NCBI RefSeq assembly: GCF_014171475.1
Contig: NZ_CP048817.1
Location: forward strand, 3,534,001-3,598,000
DNA length: 64,000 nt
Origin: Sphingomonas sp. So64.6b
GTDB lineage: Bacteria > Pseudomonadota > Alphaproteobacteria > Sphingomonadales > Sphingomonadaceae
Direction: 5' to 3'
The position numbers and the translations under genes were made by a program. Every line of letters starts with the position of its first letter. The stretch's first letter is position 1. The notes under the pieces were generated by a model. It did no database searches, was not told where the DNA came from, and saw only the letters and a list, made by a program, of their open reading frames with translations. Positions 35,809 to 45,071 of the stretch are shown here, one piece after another.

Positions 35809-36594
35809 TCAGCTCACGTTGGAGAACTGACGGCGCGCAGCGTCCGCGATCGGATGGAGTACGGACGCTGCAAGCGGCCCCACCAGACTATAGCCAAGCC
35901 CGTCGCGCGACCAGCTGACGCTGGAGATCGAACCGCTGGTGCCCTCCCGCATCGGCGCGTCCCGATCTAACGCCATTTTTCGGGTGAGCATGACCAGACG
36001 CACACCTTGACCATTGTCGAACATGTACAGCGCGGCTGGCCCATGCGGCGTGGGCACCACACGTCCACCGATGAGCTCAAAACCAGCCGCCGAGAGGTTT
36101 GGAACAGCCACCGGCCGTTCGAGGCGGCTCGAAGCCCATTTGACGAGCTGGGCTTGATCCGAAGCCTTGATCTCCACCGGGCGCCCAAGATCGGGCGCAT
36201 AGACGGCATAACTATCAGCCGCCTCATCTGCCAGAGCAGCTATACCGCTTTGGGGCCGTTCCATGGGGCCATGCAGGGCCCAACCGCCGGCACCCCCAAT
36301 GGAGAGCAAGGCCGCCGCCGCAGCTGCCCGCCAAGCTATGCCGGACCGCCATCGGCGGGCGGTGGATCGTTCGTGCAACAATCGCGTCAGGTTCAGTTCG
36401 GGCGGCACCGGCTCGTCGGCGATCGACTGAAGCGCCTGCCGCAACAAAATTCGCTGCTCAGCATACGCCCCGATCCGCTGCCCCACATCGGGATGCTTTG
36501 CGAGATAGGCGACGACCTCGGCCGTACGTTGCCCCTCGATCGCGCCATCGACATAGGCTTGCAGTTCGTCTTCAGTTATCGGACGCCCTGTCAA
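35809..36594 (-). CDS. Membrane anti-sigma factor
   Basis: A 261-residue protein with an N-terminal cytoplasmic anti-sigma-like domain (ITEDELQAYVDGAIEGQRTAEVVAYLAKHPDV), one transmembrane helix (~88-108, IAWRAAAAAALLSIGGAGGWAL) and a ~150-residue periplasmic domain. The start overlaps the sigma-factor stop by four bases. It should hold the ECF sigma at the membrane until a periplasmic signal releases it. No zinc-binding HxxxCxxC motif is visible. Confidence 0.85.
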   Translation of the reverse strand: MTGRPITEDELQAYVDGAIEGQRTAEVVAYLAKHPDVGQRIGAYAEQRILLRQALQSIADEPVPPELNLTRLLHERSTARRWRSGIAWRAAAAAALLSIGGAGGWALHGPMERPQSGIAALADEAADSYAVYAPDLGRPVEIKASDQAQLVKWASSRLERPVAVPNLSAAGFELIGGRVVPTPHGPAALYMFDNGQGVRLVMLTRKMALDRDAPMREGTSGSISSVSWSRDGLGYSLVGPLAASVLHPIADAARRQFSNVS

Positions 36595-37115
36595 TTCACG
36601 CTCCTCAGATGACTGGCGCTGGCTGGGCGCCTTTCGTCGGCGAGATCGATGCGCAGGCGTTCTCGCGCCCGCGACAAGCGCGACATCACCGTGCCGATCG
36701 GCACGCCAAGTGCCTTGGCGGTTTCCGCGTAGGAAAGATCCTCCACCGATATGAGTAGCACGACCGCCCGCTGGTCTTCGGGAAGCCTGGCCGTGGCCGA
36801 CATGATGTCGCCCTCGTGCAACCCGTTCTCTTGAGTCGCCGGCCTACCAAGAATAACGTCATCGGCCGACTCCAAGGGAACATGAGCACCGCGTCGCTTG
36901 CTTTGCTTCAGCCGGTTCATTGCGAGGTTGTGCAGGATTGTGAACATCCAAGTCCGGGCGTTGCCGTCGGCGCGCCGCTGGTGCCAGCGGCTGATCGCCC
37001 GTTCGAGGCAATCCTGCACGAGATCGTCGGCCGCCGCCGTGTCCTGCAGGAGCGCATGTGCATAGCGCCGCAGGCCGGGTATCAATGGCTCCACCAGCAG
37101 CATCATATCGCGCAT
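36591..37115 (-). CDS. ECF-type RNA polymerase sigma factor
   Basis: A 174-residue sigma factor. Region 2 (~10-75) contains DDLVQDCLERAISRWHQR and WMFTILHNLAMNRLK, and region 4 (~105-155) contains LPEDQRAVVLLISVEDLSYAETAKALGVPIGTVMSRLSRARERL. It follows the beta-propeller gene by 8 bases and is coupled to its anti-sigma factor. Its likely targets include its own operon, headed by DUF305 (see 39055), and perhaps exported DJ-1 genes nearby. Confidence 0.9.
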   Translation of the reverse strand: MRDMMLLVEPLIPGLRRYAHALLQDTAAADDLVQDCLERAISRWHQRRADGNARTWMFTILHNLAMNRLKQSKRRGAHVPLESADDVILGRPATQENGLHEGDIMSATARLPEDQRAVVLLISVEDLSYAETAKALGVPIGTVMSRLSRARERLRIDLADERRPASASHLRSVN

Positions 37116-37123
37116 CGTACCAC

Positions 37124-38572
37124 TCAGTTCAGCTGGATCTGCACCGGGGAGCCATGAACGGAAATTTCACCGTCAGATACGATTACGAGGAAACGACGCT
37201 CTGCCTTTTTTACGCTAGCGTCAACGAGTTGCCGGATTGGACCGACAGCATTGACAACAGCCGATCCGGCCGGGTTGGTCGTAAAGCGCGCGAGCGGTTC
37301 GAGCGCCCCTGATCCATCGGGCATCTTCGCCAGCGCCAACACATAGGGCTTTTTGGATGACAGCCCAGTTACCGATGCCTGCAGGATCTGCGTCAGGCCT
37401 TGGTCGAATAGCGTCACATTCGTCGGGGCCGAGTCTGCCGCAGCGCCAGGAGACCCGAGGGTGAGGTGTGTCGTGTTTGCCGCAATGCCAAGGGGCTGCA
37501 AACCAGCGCGGCCGTCCCCCGCGACAACCGCATTTGATACATAGGCAATCGCCTGCGGCCCCTGACCGATGGGAACTTCGGCAACCACTTTATTGGTGCG
37601 GGTGTCGATTGCCGCCAACGCATCGGCGTTCTCAAGCCCGACATAAATCTTGCTCCCATCGCCAGAGGGCCAGATGCCGTGCGGCAATTGGCCGACCGGA
37701 ATCGTCGCTACCTGCGAGAAATCGTCGGTGCGAAATACCTTCACTTGGTTGAGGCCTCCAATCGTCACGTAGGCGAACTGGCCCTTTGAAGTGCGTGCAA
37801 AATTGACGTGATTGGTGATCGGACCGGTGTTGATCACCTTCACGATATTGAACGGCGGCGCAGCCGACATCACGACGGTATTGCCAACGTCTTTGAGGGT
37901 AAACCAGACTTGTTTGCCATCGGGTGTTGCGGCGATGTTGGGGCAGAACGGGCTTGGCTGCGTCACGCGTCCGGCAATAGTGCGCTTCGCCACGTCGTAC
38001 ACGACCAGCTCTGGATTGAAAGAGGAGCAGATATACGCGTATTTCCCGTCGGGCGAGAAGGTCGTCATGCCAGGACCACCCGGCGTCTTGAGCCGCAACT
38101 TCTCTTTGAAACTGGTCGGATCCAGCACCGAAATATAGTCCTCACCGCGAATGGTGACCCACACCTCTTTGCCATCGGGCGTGAAAAACGCCTCGTGCGG
38201 AGACCGGCCGAGATAGGTGGTATGCTTCACGCTATTGGTCCCGGCGTCGATGAACGTCACGGAGTTCGAAGCGATCGAAATGACCGCCAACGTCTTGCCG
38301 TCCGGCGAAAATCCAAGCCCGTGGACAAGTACCTGCCCCTTGTACAGGGCGCTCAAATTGGCTGGCATTGGATCGCCCAGCTTGATTACCCCGATCAGCT
38401 TGTTATCGACCGGGTCGGTAACTGAGAGCGTGTTGGAGTATTGCTCGGCGGCGTAAATACGATCGCGATGGGTGATAGGCTGATCGGGCGCTCCCCATGG
38501 CGCCTGCTGCGCGAAAGCGGAAAGTGGCGATGCGCTCACGAGTAGCGCTGCGAATGTGGCGACACGGTTCAT
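37124..38572 (-). CDS. Exported YVTN/lactonase-type beta-propeller protein
   Basis: A 482-residue protein with a Sec signal peptide (MNRVATFAALLVSASPLSAFAQ) and a seven-blade-type beta-propeller with repeated SPDGK/TPDGK turns (GFSPDGKTLAV, FFTPDGKEVWV, TFSPDGKYAYI, ATPDGKQVWFTL). A C-terminal beta domain of about 120 residues follows. No catalytic motif is evident, and binding of a ligand or metal complex is as likely as enzymatic activity. It lies between DUF305 (12 bases) and the ECF sigma gene (8 bases), so the operon couples two exported proteins with a surface-signalling regulator. Confidence 0.82.
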   Translation of the reverse strand: MNRVATFAALLVSASPLSAFAQQAPWGAPDQPITHRDRIYAAEQYSNTLSVTDPVDNKLIGVIKLGDPMPANLSALYKGQVLVHGLGFSPDGKTLAVISIASNSVTFIDAGTNSVKHTTYLGRSPHEAFFTPDGKEVWVTIRGEDYISVLDPTSFKEKLRLKTPGGPGMTTFSPDGKYAYICSSFNPELVVYDVAKRTIAGRVTQPSPFCPNIAATPDGKQVWFTLKDVGNTVVMSAAPPFNIVKVINTGPITNHVNFARTSKGQFAYVTIGGLNQVKVFRTDDFSQVATIPVGQLPHGIWPSGDGSKIYVGLENADALAAIDTRTNKVVAEVPIGQGPQAIAYVSNAVVAGDGRAGLQPLGIAANTTHLTLGSPGAAADSAPTNVTLFDQGLTQILQASVTGLSSKKPYVLALAKMPDGSGALEPLARFTTNPAGSAVVNAVGPIRQLVDASVKKAERRFLVIVSDGEISVHGSPVQIQLN

Positions 38573-38584
38573 CTTGGATAGTCC

Positions 38585-39049
38585 TCAGCGATTAGTGTGA
38601 TGGTGATGCCCGACCCGCGCACCGCAGTCGGGTTGCGTCGGCGCGGGCAGTGACGTCGGCAGTGGTTCGCCCAGCGCAAGGTTCATGGCCGCGATTTCCT
38701 GCTGTTGCTCGATGATAATTTCTTGCGCGATGCGCTTAAGCTGCGGATTCCGGCCATGACGCAGTTCGGCGATCGCCATGTCGATCGCGCCCTGATGATG
38801 GGGGATCATCATCGCGGCGAAGTCTCGATCGACGTCGCCGGTGGGTTTGCCTTCCATGCCGACCATCATCCTCGTCATGGCCGCGTCATTTTCACGATAG
38901 AAATCCGTCTCCAAGCACTGAGGGATTCCCACAGGATCCGATGGGCTAGTGGCCCCGGTCAGACAGGCAAACAGCACAGGCAACAGCACACGCCGCTTGG
39001 TGGACGTCCCTCGCCGCTGCGTCGGGAGCAGATGTTTTTGGTCGGTCAT
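38585..39049 (-). CDS. DUF305 family exported protein
   Basis: About 154 residues. A hydrophobic signal/lipoprotein-like segment (RRVLLPVLFACLTG) is followed by the DUF305 ferritin-like helical domain, with MIPHHQGAIDMAIAELRHG and EIIIEQQQEIAAM, and a His-rich end (GHHHHTNR). DUF305 proteins are frequent in copper and metal resistance loci. The ATG at 39049 was chosen over the upstream 39145. A candidate ECF promoter places the transcript start almost at this codon, so the mRNA may be leaderless or the true start may lie further in. First gene of the propeller/sigma/anti-sigma operon. Confidence 0.8.
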   Translation of the reverse strand: MTDQKHLLPTQRRGTSTKRRVLLPVLFACLTGATSPSDPVGIPQCLETDFYRENDAAMTRMMVGMEGKPTGDVDRDFAAMMIPHHQGAIDMAIAELRHGRNPQLKRIAQEIIIEQQQEIAAMNLALGEPLPTSLPAPTQPDCGARVGHHHHTNR

Positions 39050-39054
39050 ATGGG

Positions 39055-39083
39055 TTAGACAATCGTGGCACCCGATTATTCCC
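39055..39083 (-). promoter_or_regulatory. Candidate ECF-sigma promoter of the DUF305 operon
   Basis: On the minus strand GGGAATAA (39083-39076), a 14-base spacer and TGTCTAA (39061-39055). GGAAT-type -35 boxes with a short spacer to GTCTA-like -10 boxes are typical of ECF promoters. Autoregulation by the operon's sigma factor is inferred. Confidence 0.45.
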
Positions 39084-39145
39084 TGCTTGAGCTTGCCCAC
39101 CAGTTTTTTCCGGCAGGCCGTCGATGCGAACTTCGAGTCCTGCAC

Positions 39146-39902
39146 TCCATGGGCGGCTCGACGACGTTCAGCATAGAGCGCGTCGCAAGGAGAAGGTGCG
39201 ATGCGCGCCCTTTGCTAGCTGCAGACCCACGATTGCGGAGGCTGTCTGAGCCCCGAAATACTCGCAAAAGCAATCGACATAGCCATACTCAGCGGTATTA
39301 GCTGCGACGCGCCTGCATCCGCCGGCCGCAGCAAGTGACGGGTACACTGCTCGAAAGAAATCCGCCTCGGGTTTCCCTGAGACGGTTGGCATGATGGTGG
39401 GTTGCGGGGACACGCACAAGCCGGTTCCGAACCTATCGACGCCGAGAGCTTGCACTGCCTCCCCCCGGCGAGGATCATCGCCAGGCCGATGACAACGGGA
39501 CGCGTCACCCTGTCCAGGGAGGAACCGTTACGGTCGCTGCTAACAACGCGGGAGTTCCCACGCTGGCCAGCGCTCGATCGCTCACCGAGCGGTTGCACAC
39601 GATGGCCCGGCGAAGGGTTCGAAGTTTGTCTGCTGCTCTGGATTGACGAAGGTCGCACCGGCCTAACCGCGTCTGTCGCAGATGGTGTCGCTTGCGCTAT
39701 TGCCGCGGTGCCCCGCCGCGATCGTCTATGCTTGCTCCAACGATCAGACGAAGGCCAGATCACCGAGCTCAAACTCGTGATGCTATCGCGGTCAATGCTC
39801 TTGAGTGGGGAGACTGGCATGGTCCCACCGACAAAGCGCATCGGTCGCCGACTGGGCCCGGGTCCCTTTTTTCTGGCAGCATTTGTCTCAGGTTGACCGG
39901 TT
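39146..39902. other. Region without identifiable gene
   Basis: About 760 bases between the DUF305 operon and the MFS gene. Long frames exist on both strands (plus 39402-39896, minus 39215-39841) but overlap each other, have no ribosome sites and match no family I recognise. Decayed coding DNA is possible. Confidence 0.35.
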
Positions 39903-41168
39903 TCACGCCGCAGTCGATGACGTTCGCTTGTAGACGCGTGCTGCGCGCCAGTAGCTCACGCACCCGATTGCCATGAGCGGTGCGAGGCTCAGCAGTGAGT
40001 AGCGAACCGCGTCCGGGCCGAAGCTAGCCGTGACCTGGTCGTTTAGGAAACCGATCAAGAGGGGACCGCCCCCGACCCCGATCACTGTCGTGAACAGAGT
40101 CACCGTCGCAGCAGCGAGTGCGCGAACATCGGGAGCCACAATGCCTTGCACAGCTGCAAAGCCGATGCCGATCGGCATGCCGACAAGCACCTGATAGACT
40201 GCGACCCCGATAAGCGCGACGATCAGCGAACTGCTTTGCGTGAAGACAATCAACGCCGGAATTGCCAGCGCGGCGACGAGCGCGCTGAGGGCGAACTGCC
40301 CATACACGCCGCCGCGGAGAAAGCGTGTTGCAAGCAGTCCCCCGAGAAGGGCGCCGCTGACACCCGCGACCCCCTTGGCGATCGCGACCGTGAGCCCAAG
40401 TTGTTTGAGGTCTAGATGGTGGATGCGGCCAAGCAAGGCCGGCGTCCAGACAAGCGTTGCACCATTTGCAATCGCGAGCATGGATGCCGCGGCGATGGCC
40501 CAACGATAGGTCCCGTTGGTCGCCAACTCAGCAATGGCCGGTCGAAACGAGCGGTGTGCTGCCTTGACTAAATCATACCGGCCACGCTCAGGCTCTCTCA
40601 AGGTGAGCAGGCCAAGAAGCGCGAGCGCCAGCCCCGGCAGTCCGACCGCCATCAGGGCAGTTCGCCAGCCATAATGGAAGCCGAGCCAGCCGCCGATGAG
40701 CGCACTCAGCGAGGTGCCGAGATAGACCGAAGTCGCATAGGCACCGAATGCCACTGACCGCCGCTCCGGCGGGAAATAGTCGGTGATGAGTGATTGGGAG
40801 GCAGGCGTGGCACCAGCCTCGCTGGCGCCCACTGCCATGCGGCCCATAAGCAGCTGCAAAAAGTTACCTGCCAGTCCGCAAGCTGCAGTCATCAGGCTCC
40901 AGACCGCGATGCTCGAAAGCAACACCATCTTGCGCGAGCGCCGGTCGGCAAGCCTTGCCAGCGGAATCGCGGTGACGCCATAAAGCAGCGAGAAGCCGAA
41001 CCCGTTGAGCAGTCCCATTGCCGTGTCCGAAACGCCGAGATCGCGCTTCATCGGGTCCAGGAGGATCGCGATGATGGTTCGATCCATCCAATTGAACACA
41101 TTAATCATGCTCAGAATCACGAGAACGTAGACGGCATACCCGCTGCGCATACTCCGATGATCCGCCAT
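39903..41168 (-). CDS. MFS transporter, Spinster/anion-symporter-like
   Basis: A ~421-residue permease with about twelve helices. It has FNWMDRTIIAILLDPMKRDLGVSD, LADRRSRKMVLL in the 2-3 loop and GRMAVGASEAGATPASQSLITDYFPPERR, hallmarks of the MFS group linked to aromatic and organic-acid uptake in sphingomonads. The ATG at 41168 was preferred to the GTG at 41192 because CGGGGA lies just upstream. It is divergent from the aldehyde dehydrogenase at 41458, with a ~290-base control region that contains a 17-bp palindrome. Probable importer of the aromatic substrate of the surrounding catabolic genes. Confidence 0.82.
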   Translation of the reverse strand: MADHRSMRSGYAVYVLVILSMINVFNWMDRTIIAILLDPMKRDLGVSDTAMGLLNGFGFSLLYGVTAIPLARLADRRSRKMVLLSSIAVWSLMTAACGLAGNFLQLLMGRMAVGASEAGATPASQSLITDYFPPERRSVAFGAYATSVYLGTSLSALIGGWLGFHYGWRTALMAVGLPGLALALLGLLTLREPERGRYDLVKAAHRSFRPAIAELATNGTYRWAIAAASMLAIANGATLVWTPALLGRIHHLDLKQLGLTVAIAKGVAGVSGALLGGLLATRFLRGGVYGQFALSALVAALAIPALIVFTQSSSLIVALIGVAVYQVLVGMPIGIGFAAVQGIVAPDVRALAAATVTLFTTVIGVGGGPLLIGFLNDQVTASFGPDAVRYSLLSLAPLMAIGCVSYWRAARVYKRTSSTAA

Positions 41169-41377
41169 CCGAACGTCCCCGATCTTTGTCACGTATTATG
41201 AGCCATGGTCATGCACGATGGATATACCGAACTGCAAGCGGCTTCGGTTGAATGAGCCCGAATCGCGCAACGTGGTCTCGAAGTGCGGGGTGACATCCGG
41301 TCGCACCGTCCCAAAGGAGCGACCCTCGTCGTTACGGCGGGCTACGACAATGCATCTGTCTTATATTCCGATATTAT

Positions 41378-41394
41378 GTATCGCATTGCAATAC
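41378..41394. promoter_or_regulatory. Candidate operator palindrome GTAT-n-GCA-T-TGC-n-ATAC
   Basis: A 17-bp inverted repeat between the divergent MFS and aldehyde dehydrogenase genes. GTATCG cores recur at 45438, 48326 and 50534, in front of other genes of the proposed pathway. Confidence 0.45.
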
Positions 41395-41457
41395 CGCTCA
41401 GCTGGATTAGAATAACGGCGACGACTGCGGATTCGAATTTTGGAAATGGAAGATTGG

Positions 41458-42894
41458 ATGGCTGACCTGAAGGTGAATGAGATCCGGATACCCGATTTGA
41501 TCGTAGATGGGCGGCGTCTCGAGACCGCGACCACCTTCGACGTGGTCAATCCCGCGACGGGGCGCGTTTTTGCCCAGGCACCGCTTGCCAGCCGCGACGA
41601 TCTCGACACTGCCGTCGCAGCAGCGCGTCGCGCCTTTCCGGAGTGGGCCAGGACACCGATCGACGAGCGAGCGGCCGCAGTGCTGGAGATCGCGCAGGCC
41701 ATCGAAGCGGAGAGGGAGCCGTTGGCCCGCCTTTTGTCGGCGGAGCAAGGTAAACCCATACACGGCGGCGCGGCCGGTGAAATCATGGGAGCCCTCGTCT
41801 GGGCCAGGGCGACAGCGAAACTGCGACCAGTTGTCGAGACGGTGCGCGACGACGATACCGCGCTGGTCCAGGTTCACAGGAAACCACTAGGGGTCGTGGG
41901 ATCGATCACACCTTGGAATCACCCGGTCATGATCGCCGTCTGGCACATCATGCCGGCATTGATCGCGGGGAACACCATTGTCGTGAAACCATCATCCTAT
42001 ACGCCGCTCAGCACGTTGAGGCTGGTCGAGATCGCCAATGCGCATTTGCCGCCAGGCGTCCTTAATTCGGTCGCGGGTGAAGGCGGGCTCGGTCGCGCGA
42101 TTGCCGAGCATCCCGGGATCGACAAGATCGTCTTTACGGGATCGACGCCGACCGGCCGCAGCATCATGGCCAGTGGCTCGGCCAACCTCAAACGACTGAC
42201 GCTGGAGCTTGGGGGCAACGACGCGGCGATCGTTCTGCCCGACGCCGACATCGATGCGATCGCGCCGAAAATATTCGCCAAGTCGTTTGGGAACAGCGGC
42301 CAAACCTGTGCGGCGCTCAAGCGCCTCTATGTCCATGAGTCGCTGCATGACCAGTTGGCGGGACGCCTGAGCGCGTTGGCCCGTGAGGCTAGGCTGGGGC
42401 CAGGTGATGACCCCGCGAGCCAGTTCGGACCAGTACAGAACCGCGCCCAGTTCGACTTCGTGTGTGAGCTTGCCGACGACGCGCGCGCCAATGGTGGTCG
42501 GTTCTTGGTTGGCGGACAGCCTCTGGCCGGAGACGGCTATTTCTTTCCATTGTCGATCGTGGTCGATGTCTCAGATGGAACCCGCGTCGTCGATGAGGAG
42601 CAATTCGGCCCCATCTTGCCGATCATCCGCTATAGCGATCCCGAGGACGCGCTGGCACGCGCCAACGCCAATGAGAATGGACTGGGCGGGTCTATTTGGT
42701 CGAGCGATATCGACGCCGCGACCGCCATGGCGCAGCGGCTCGAGTGCGGAACGGCCTGGGTCAATGATCATGCGACCATTAGCCCGGACGCCCCTTTCGG
42801 AGGCGCTAAGCAGTCCGGTATCGGCGCGGAGTTCGGCCTTCATGGCCTTGACGAATACATGCAGCTCCAGACTCTCAGGATCGGTCGCGGCTGA
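41458..42894 (+). CDS. NAD(P)-dependent aldehyde dehydrogenase
   Basis: A ~478-residue ALDH-superfamily enzyme, oxidising an aldehyde to its acid. Key motifs are TPWNHPV (cofactor-binding region), the catalytic general base Glu in LTLELGGNDA, the nucleophile Cys in NSGQTCAALKR, and EEQFGPILPI. The ATG at 41458 (MADLKVNE) has GGAAGA upstream; TTG or ATG starts a few codons earlier are possible. It is divergent from an MFS importer and followed by a GlxA-type regulator. In the proposed route it would take the arylacetaldehyde produced by the ThDP enzyme at 50607 to arylacetate. The substrate is not determinable from sequence alone. Confidence 0.88.
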   Translation: MADLKVNEIRIPDLIVDGRRLETATTFDVVNPATGRVFAQAPLASRDDLDTAVAAARRAFPEWARTPIDERAAAVLEIAQAIEAEREPLARLLSAEQGKPIHGGAAGEIMGALVWARATAKLRPVVETVRDDDTALVQVHRKPLGVVGSITPWNHPVMIAVWHIMPALIAGNTIVVKPSSYTPLSTLRLVEIANAHLPPGVLNSVAGEGGLGRAIAEHPGIDKIVFTGSTPTGRSIMASGSANLKRLTLELGGNDAAIVLPDADIDAIAPKIFAKSFGNSGQTCAALKRLYVHESLHDQLAGRLSALAREARLGPGDDPASQFGPVQNRAQFDFVCELADDARANGGRFLVGGQPLAGDGYFFPLSIVVDVSDGTRVVDEEQFGPILPIIRYSDPEDALARANANENGLGGSIWSSDIDAATAMAQRLECGTAWVNDHATISPDAPFGGAKQSGIGAEFGLHGLDEYMQLQTLRIGRG

Positions 42895-43005
42895 CCAAGG
42901 CGCTCCTTCCGTGTCGCGCAGCCGGCAGCGTCAGCTTGGCAAGCCGGGCCAGTGTGCCCCAGCGGGCGGGCGCGGTGGCTCCGCGAACAACTCTAGGAGC
43001 GGCGT

Positions 43006-43995
43006 ATGATGCAGCCGCCTTCCGTTCCCAAGCGAGTGCTGCTCCTCGCTTTTGAGGGGATTAACCTGCTGGACCTAGCGGGGCCGCTACAGGCCTTTGA
43101 GGCGAGCGAGCCACATCGCATGGCGCCCGAGCGTTACGAGACGGTCGTCGCGTCGCTCGCCGGTGGGGATATCCAGACGTCGACGCGCCTGCCGATCGGC
43201 ACCAGGAAACTCAGCGATCTAGAGAGTGGATCCTTCGATACGATCATGGTCGGTGGAGGTGGTGCGAACGGACGGCCGATTGTCGTGCCCCTGCTCGTCG
43301 ACTGGCTCCGAAACAATGTCGGCACAACCGATCGCATCTGCTCGATTTGCGCGGGTGCGTTTGTTCTCGCAGCCGCCGGGTTACTCGACGGCCGGCGCGC
43401 GACCACGCACTGGCATTGGACGGCGCTACTGCAGCGCGAAAACCCGTCGGTCGACGTCCAGGCAGACTCGATTTATACCCATGACGGTAAAATCTGGACG
43501 TCGGCGGGAGTGACCGCCGGGATCGATCTGACCTTGGCGCTGATCGAACAGGATCATGGCCACCAGGTCGCGATCCAGGCGGCGCGGCGGCTGGTCGTCT
43601 TTATGAAGCGACCGGGCGGCCAAGCGCAATTCTCGGCTCCCCTCATGCTGCAAAGCAGGAGCAACAAGCGATTTTCGGATCTTCATGCATGGATGAGACA
43701 GAACCTGGCTGATGATCTGAGAATCGATCGGCTGGCCGAGGTTGCGAGCATGTCCGAGCGCAATTTCAACCGGCTATATGTGGCGTCGGTCGGCGAAACA
43801 CCGGCTCGGTCGGTCGAGGCGATGCGCTTCGAGGCAGCCTGTGGATTCCTCGAATTGTCGTCGCTCCCGCTGAAGACGATCGCTTCTGCCGCAGGCCTTG
43901 GCAACGAACAGAATCTTCGCCGCCTGTTCGCGCGGCGGGCGGGCGTCACCCCGGCAGAGTATCGCCTGCGATTCGGCAAAGCCGGGCCTTCTTGA
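43006..43995 (+). CDS. GlxA-family AraC-type regulator with DJ-1/PfpI domain
   Basis: A 329-residue regulator. Residues ~8-195 are a DJ-1/PfpI domain (NLLDLAGPLQAF, Cys115 in SICAGAF, RRATTHW, SAGVTAGIDLTLAL). Residues ~225-325 form the AraC DNA-binding domain (LAEVASMSERNFNRLY and TIASAAGLGNEQNLRRLFARRAGVTPAEYR). It lies between the aldehyde dehydrogenase and a Tat-exported DJ-1 gene on the same strand. It is a good candidate for the local regulator sensing an isonitrile, amide or amine-like ligand through its DJ-1 domain. Confidence 0.88.
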   Translation: MMQPPSVPKRVLLLAFEGINLLDLAGPLQAFEASEPHRMAPERYETVVASLAGGDIQTSTRLPIGTRKLSDLESGSFDTIMVGGGGANGRPIVVPLLVDWLRNNVGTTDRICSICAGAFVLAAAGLLDGRRATTHWHWTALLQRENPSVDVQADSIYTHDGKIWTSAGVTAGIDLTLALIEQDHGHQVAIQAARRLVVFMKRPGGQAQFSAPLMLQSRSNKRFSDLHAWMRQNLADDLRIDRLAEVASMSERNFNRLYVASVGETPARSVEAMRFEAACGFLELSSLPLKTIASAAGLGNEQNLRRLFARRAGVTPAEYRLRFGKAGPS

Positions 43996-44168
43996 TTGAT
44001 CGGCCGAGCGCGTTGATGACCAGCGCCAGACGCCTTGGCCGGAATTGACGGCGGAACGTCATGGTCGATGAGCGGTGCCGATCATAGATTCGGCGGCATC
44101 AGAAAACGGCCGGTCTTGCGGTGTTTCTGTCTGCGGACTCTGGTTTTACCTAAAGAAAGGGACATTTT

Positions 44169-45071
44169 GTGGTGAGTGACGCGCAACCCGAAGATCACAA
44201 TGACCGACGCCGCTTTCTCCAAGCCATGACCGCAGCTGGCCTCGGCGGGCTTATGATGACACAAGGTGCAGGAGCGTTGGCGCAGCATACAGAGCCCCAA
44301 CCGAAGCCGATCCCACCGGGAACGCTAGGTGCCGCCGGCGCGGGTCCAGGTCGGCTGAAGATCGCCATGCTCGTCCACCCGATGATGGTGATGCAGGATC
44401 TAATCGGCCCACTCACCGTCTTCAATCTGATGCGCTGCGAGATTCACCTCGTCTGGAAGAACCGCGAACCGGTCATGACCGAGGTCGGTCTGCTGGTCGC
44501 GCCAACGACGACGTTTGCGGAATGCCCCGACCGTCTCGATGTCCTGTTCGCGCCGGGCGGCCTCGATGGATCGGTCGCGATCATGGATGATCCCGAAGTA
44601 CTAAACTTCTTCAAGGAGCAGGGTAAGACGGCGCGCTACATCACTAGCGACTGCACCGGGTCGCTTATCCTCGGGGCCGCCGGCCTGCTGCGCGGCTACA
44701 AGGCAACGAGCCACTGGTCGGTGCGAGACGAGCCTCTCGCGTTGATGGGGGCGATACCAACGCACCAGCGCGTCGTTGTCGACCGGAACCGCATAACGGG
44801 CGGCGGCGTCACCGCAGGCATCGACTTTGGTCTGACACTTGCCGCCCTCTTGCGCGGAAAGGAATCGGCCCAGACCATTCAACTCGTCATCGAATACGCA
44901 CCCGCGCCGCCATTCAACGCGGGCACGCCGGAAACGGCGCCAAAATCCATCTACGATGCCCTGGTAAGCCGACGTGCTGACCCGGTCGAACGGGCCCGAC
45001 AAAAGGCTGCGCGCGCGGCCGCATCTTGGACCAGCGCCGGTCGGACGACGGGCGGCGCTCGGGCGCACTGA
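44169..45071 (+). CDS. Tat-exported DJ-1/PfpI protein, isonitrile-hydratase-like (SDCTG variant)
   Basis: A 300-residue protein with GTG start after AAAGAAAGGG. The Tat signal NDRRRFLQAMTAAGLGG is followed by a Pro/Gly-rich linker. The DJ-1/PfpI domain starts near residue 63, with Asp77 (MQDLIGP), Cys162-Thr163, ATSHW and GGGVTAGIDFGL. The residue before the nucleophile is Asp161 (SDCTG) where paralogues have Val, a charged substitution right in the nucleophile elbow. The C-terminal 30 residues are basic and low-complexity. It is downstream of the second GlxA regulator. Confidence 0.82.
   Translation: MVSDAQPEDHNDRRRFLQAMTAAGLGGLMMTQGAGALAQHTEPQPKPIPPGTLGAAGAGPGRLKIAMLVHPMMVMQDLIGPLTVFNLMRCEIHLVWKNREPVMTEVGLLVAPTTTFAECPDRLDVLFAPGGLDGSVAIMDDPEVLNFFKEQGKTARYITSDCTGSLILGAAGLLRGYKATSHWSVRDEPLALMGAIPTHQRVVVDRNRITGGGVTAGIDFGLTLAALLRGKESAQTIQLVIEYAPAPPFNAGTPETAPKSIYDALVSRRADPVERARQKAARAAASWTSAGRTTGGARAH

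Noticed and set aside
39215..39896. Overlapping frames of 165-208 codons on both strands
   Set aside because: Neither strand gives a recognisable protein or a ribosome site, so no gene is called.
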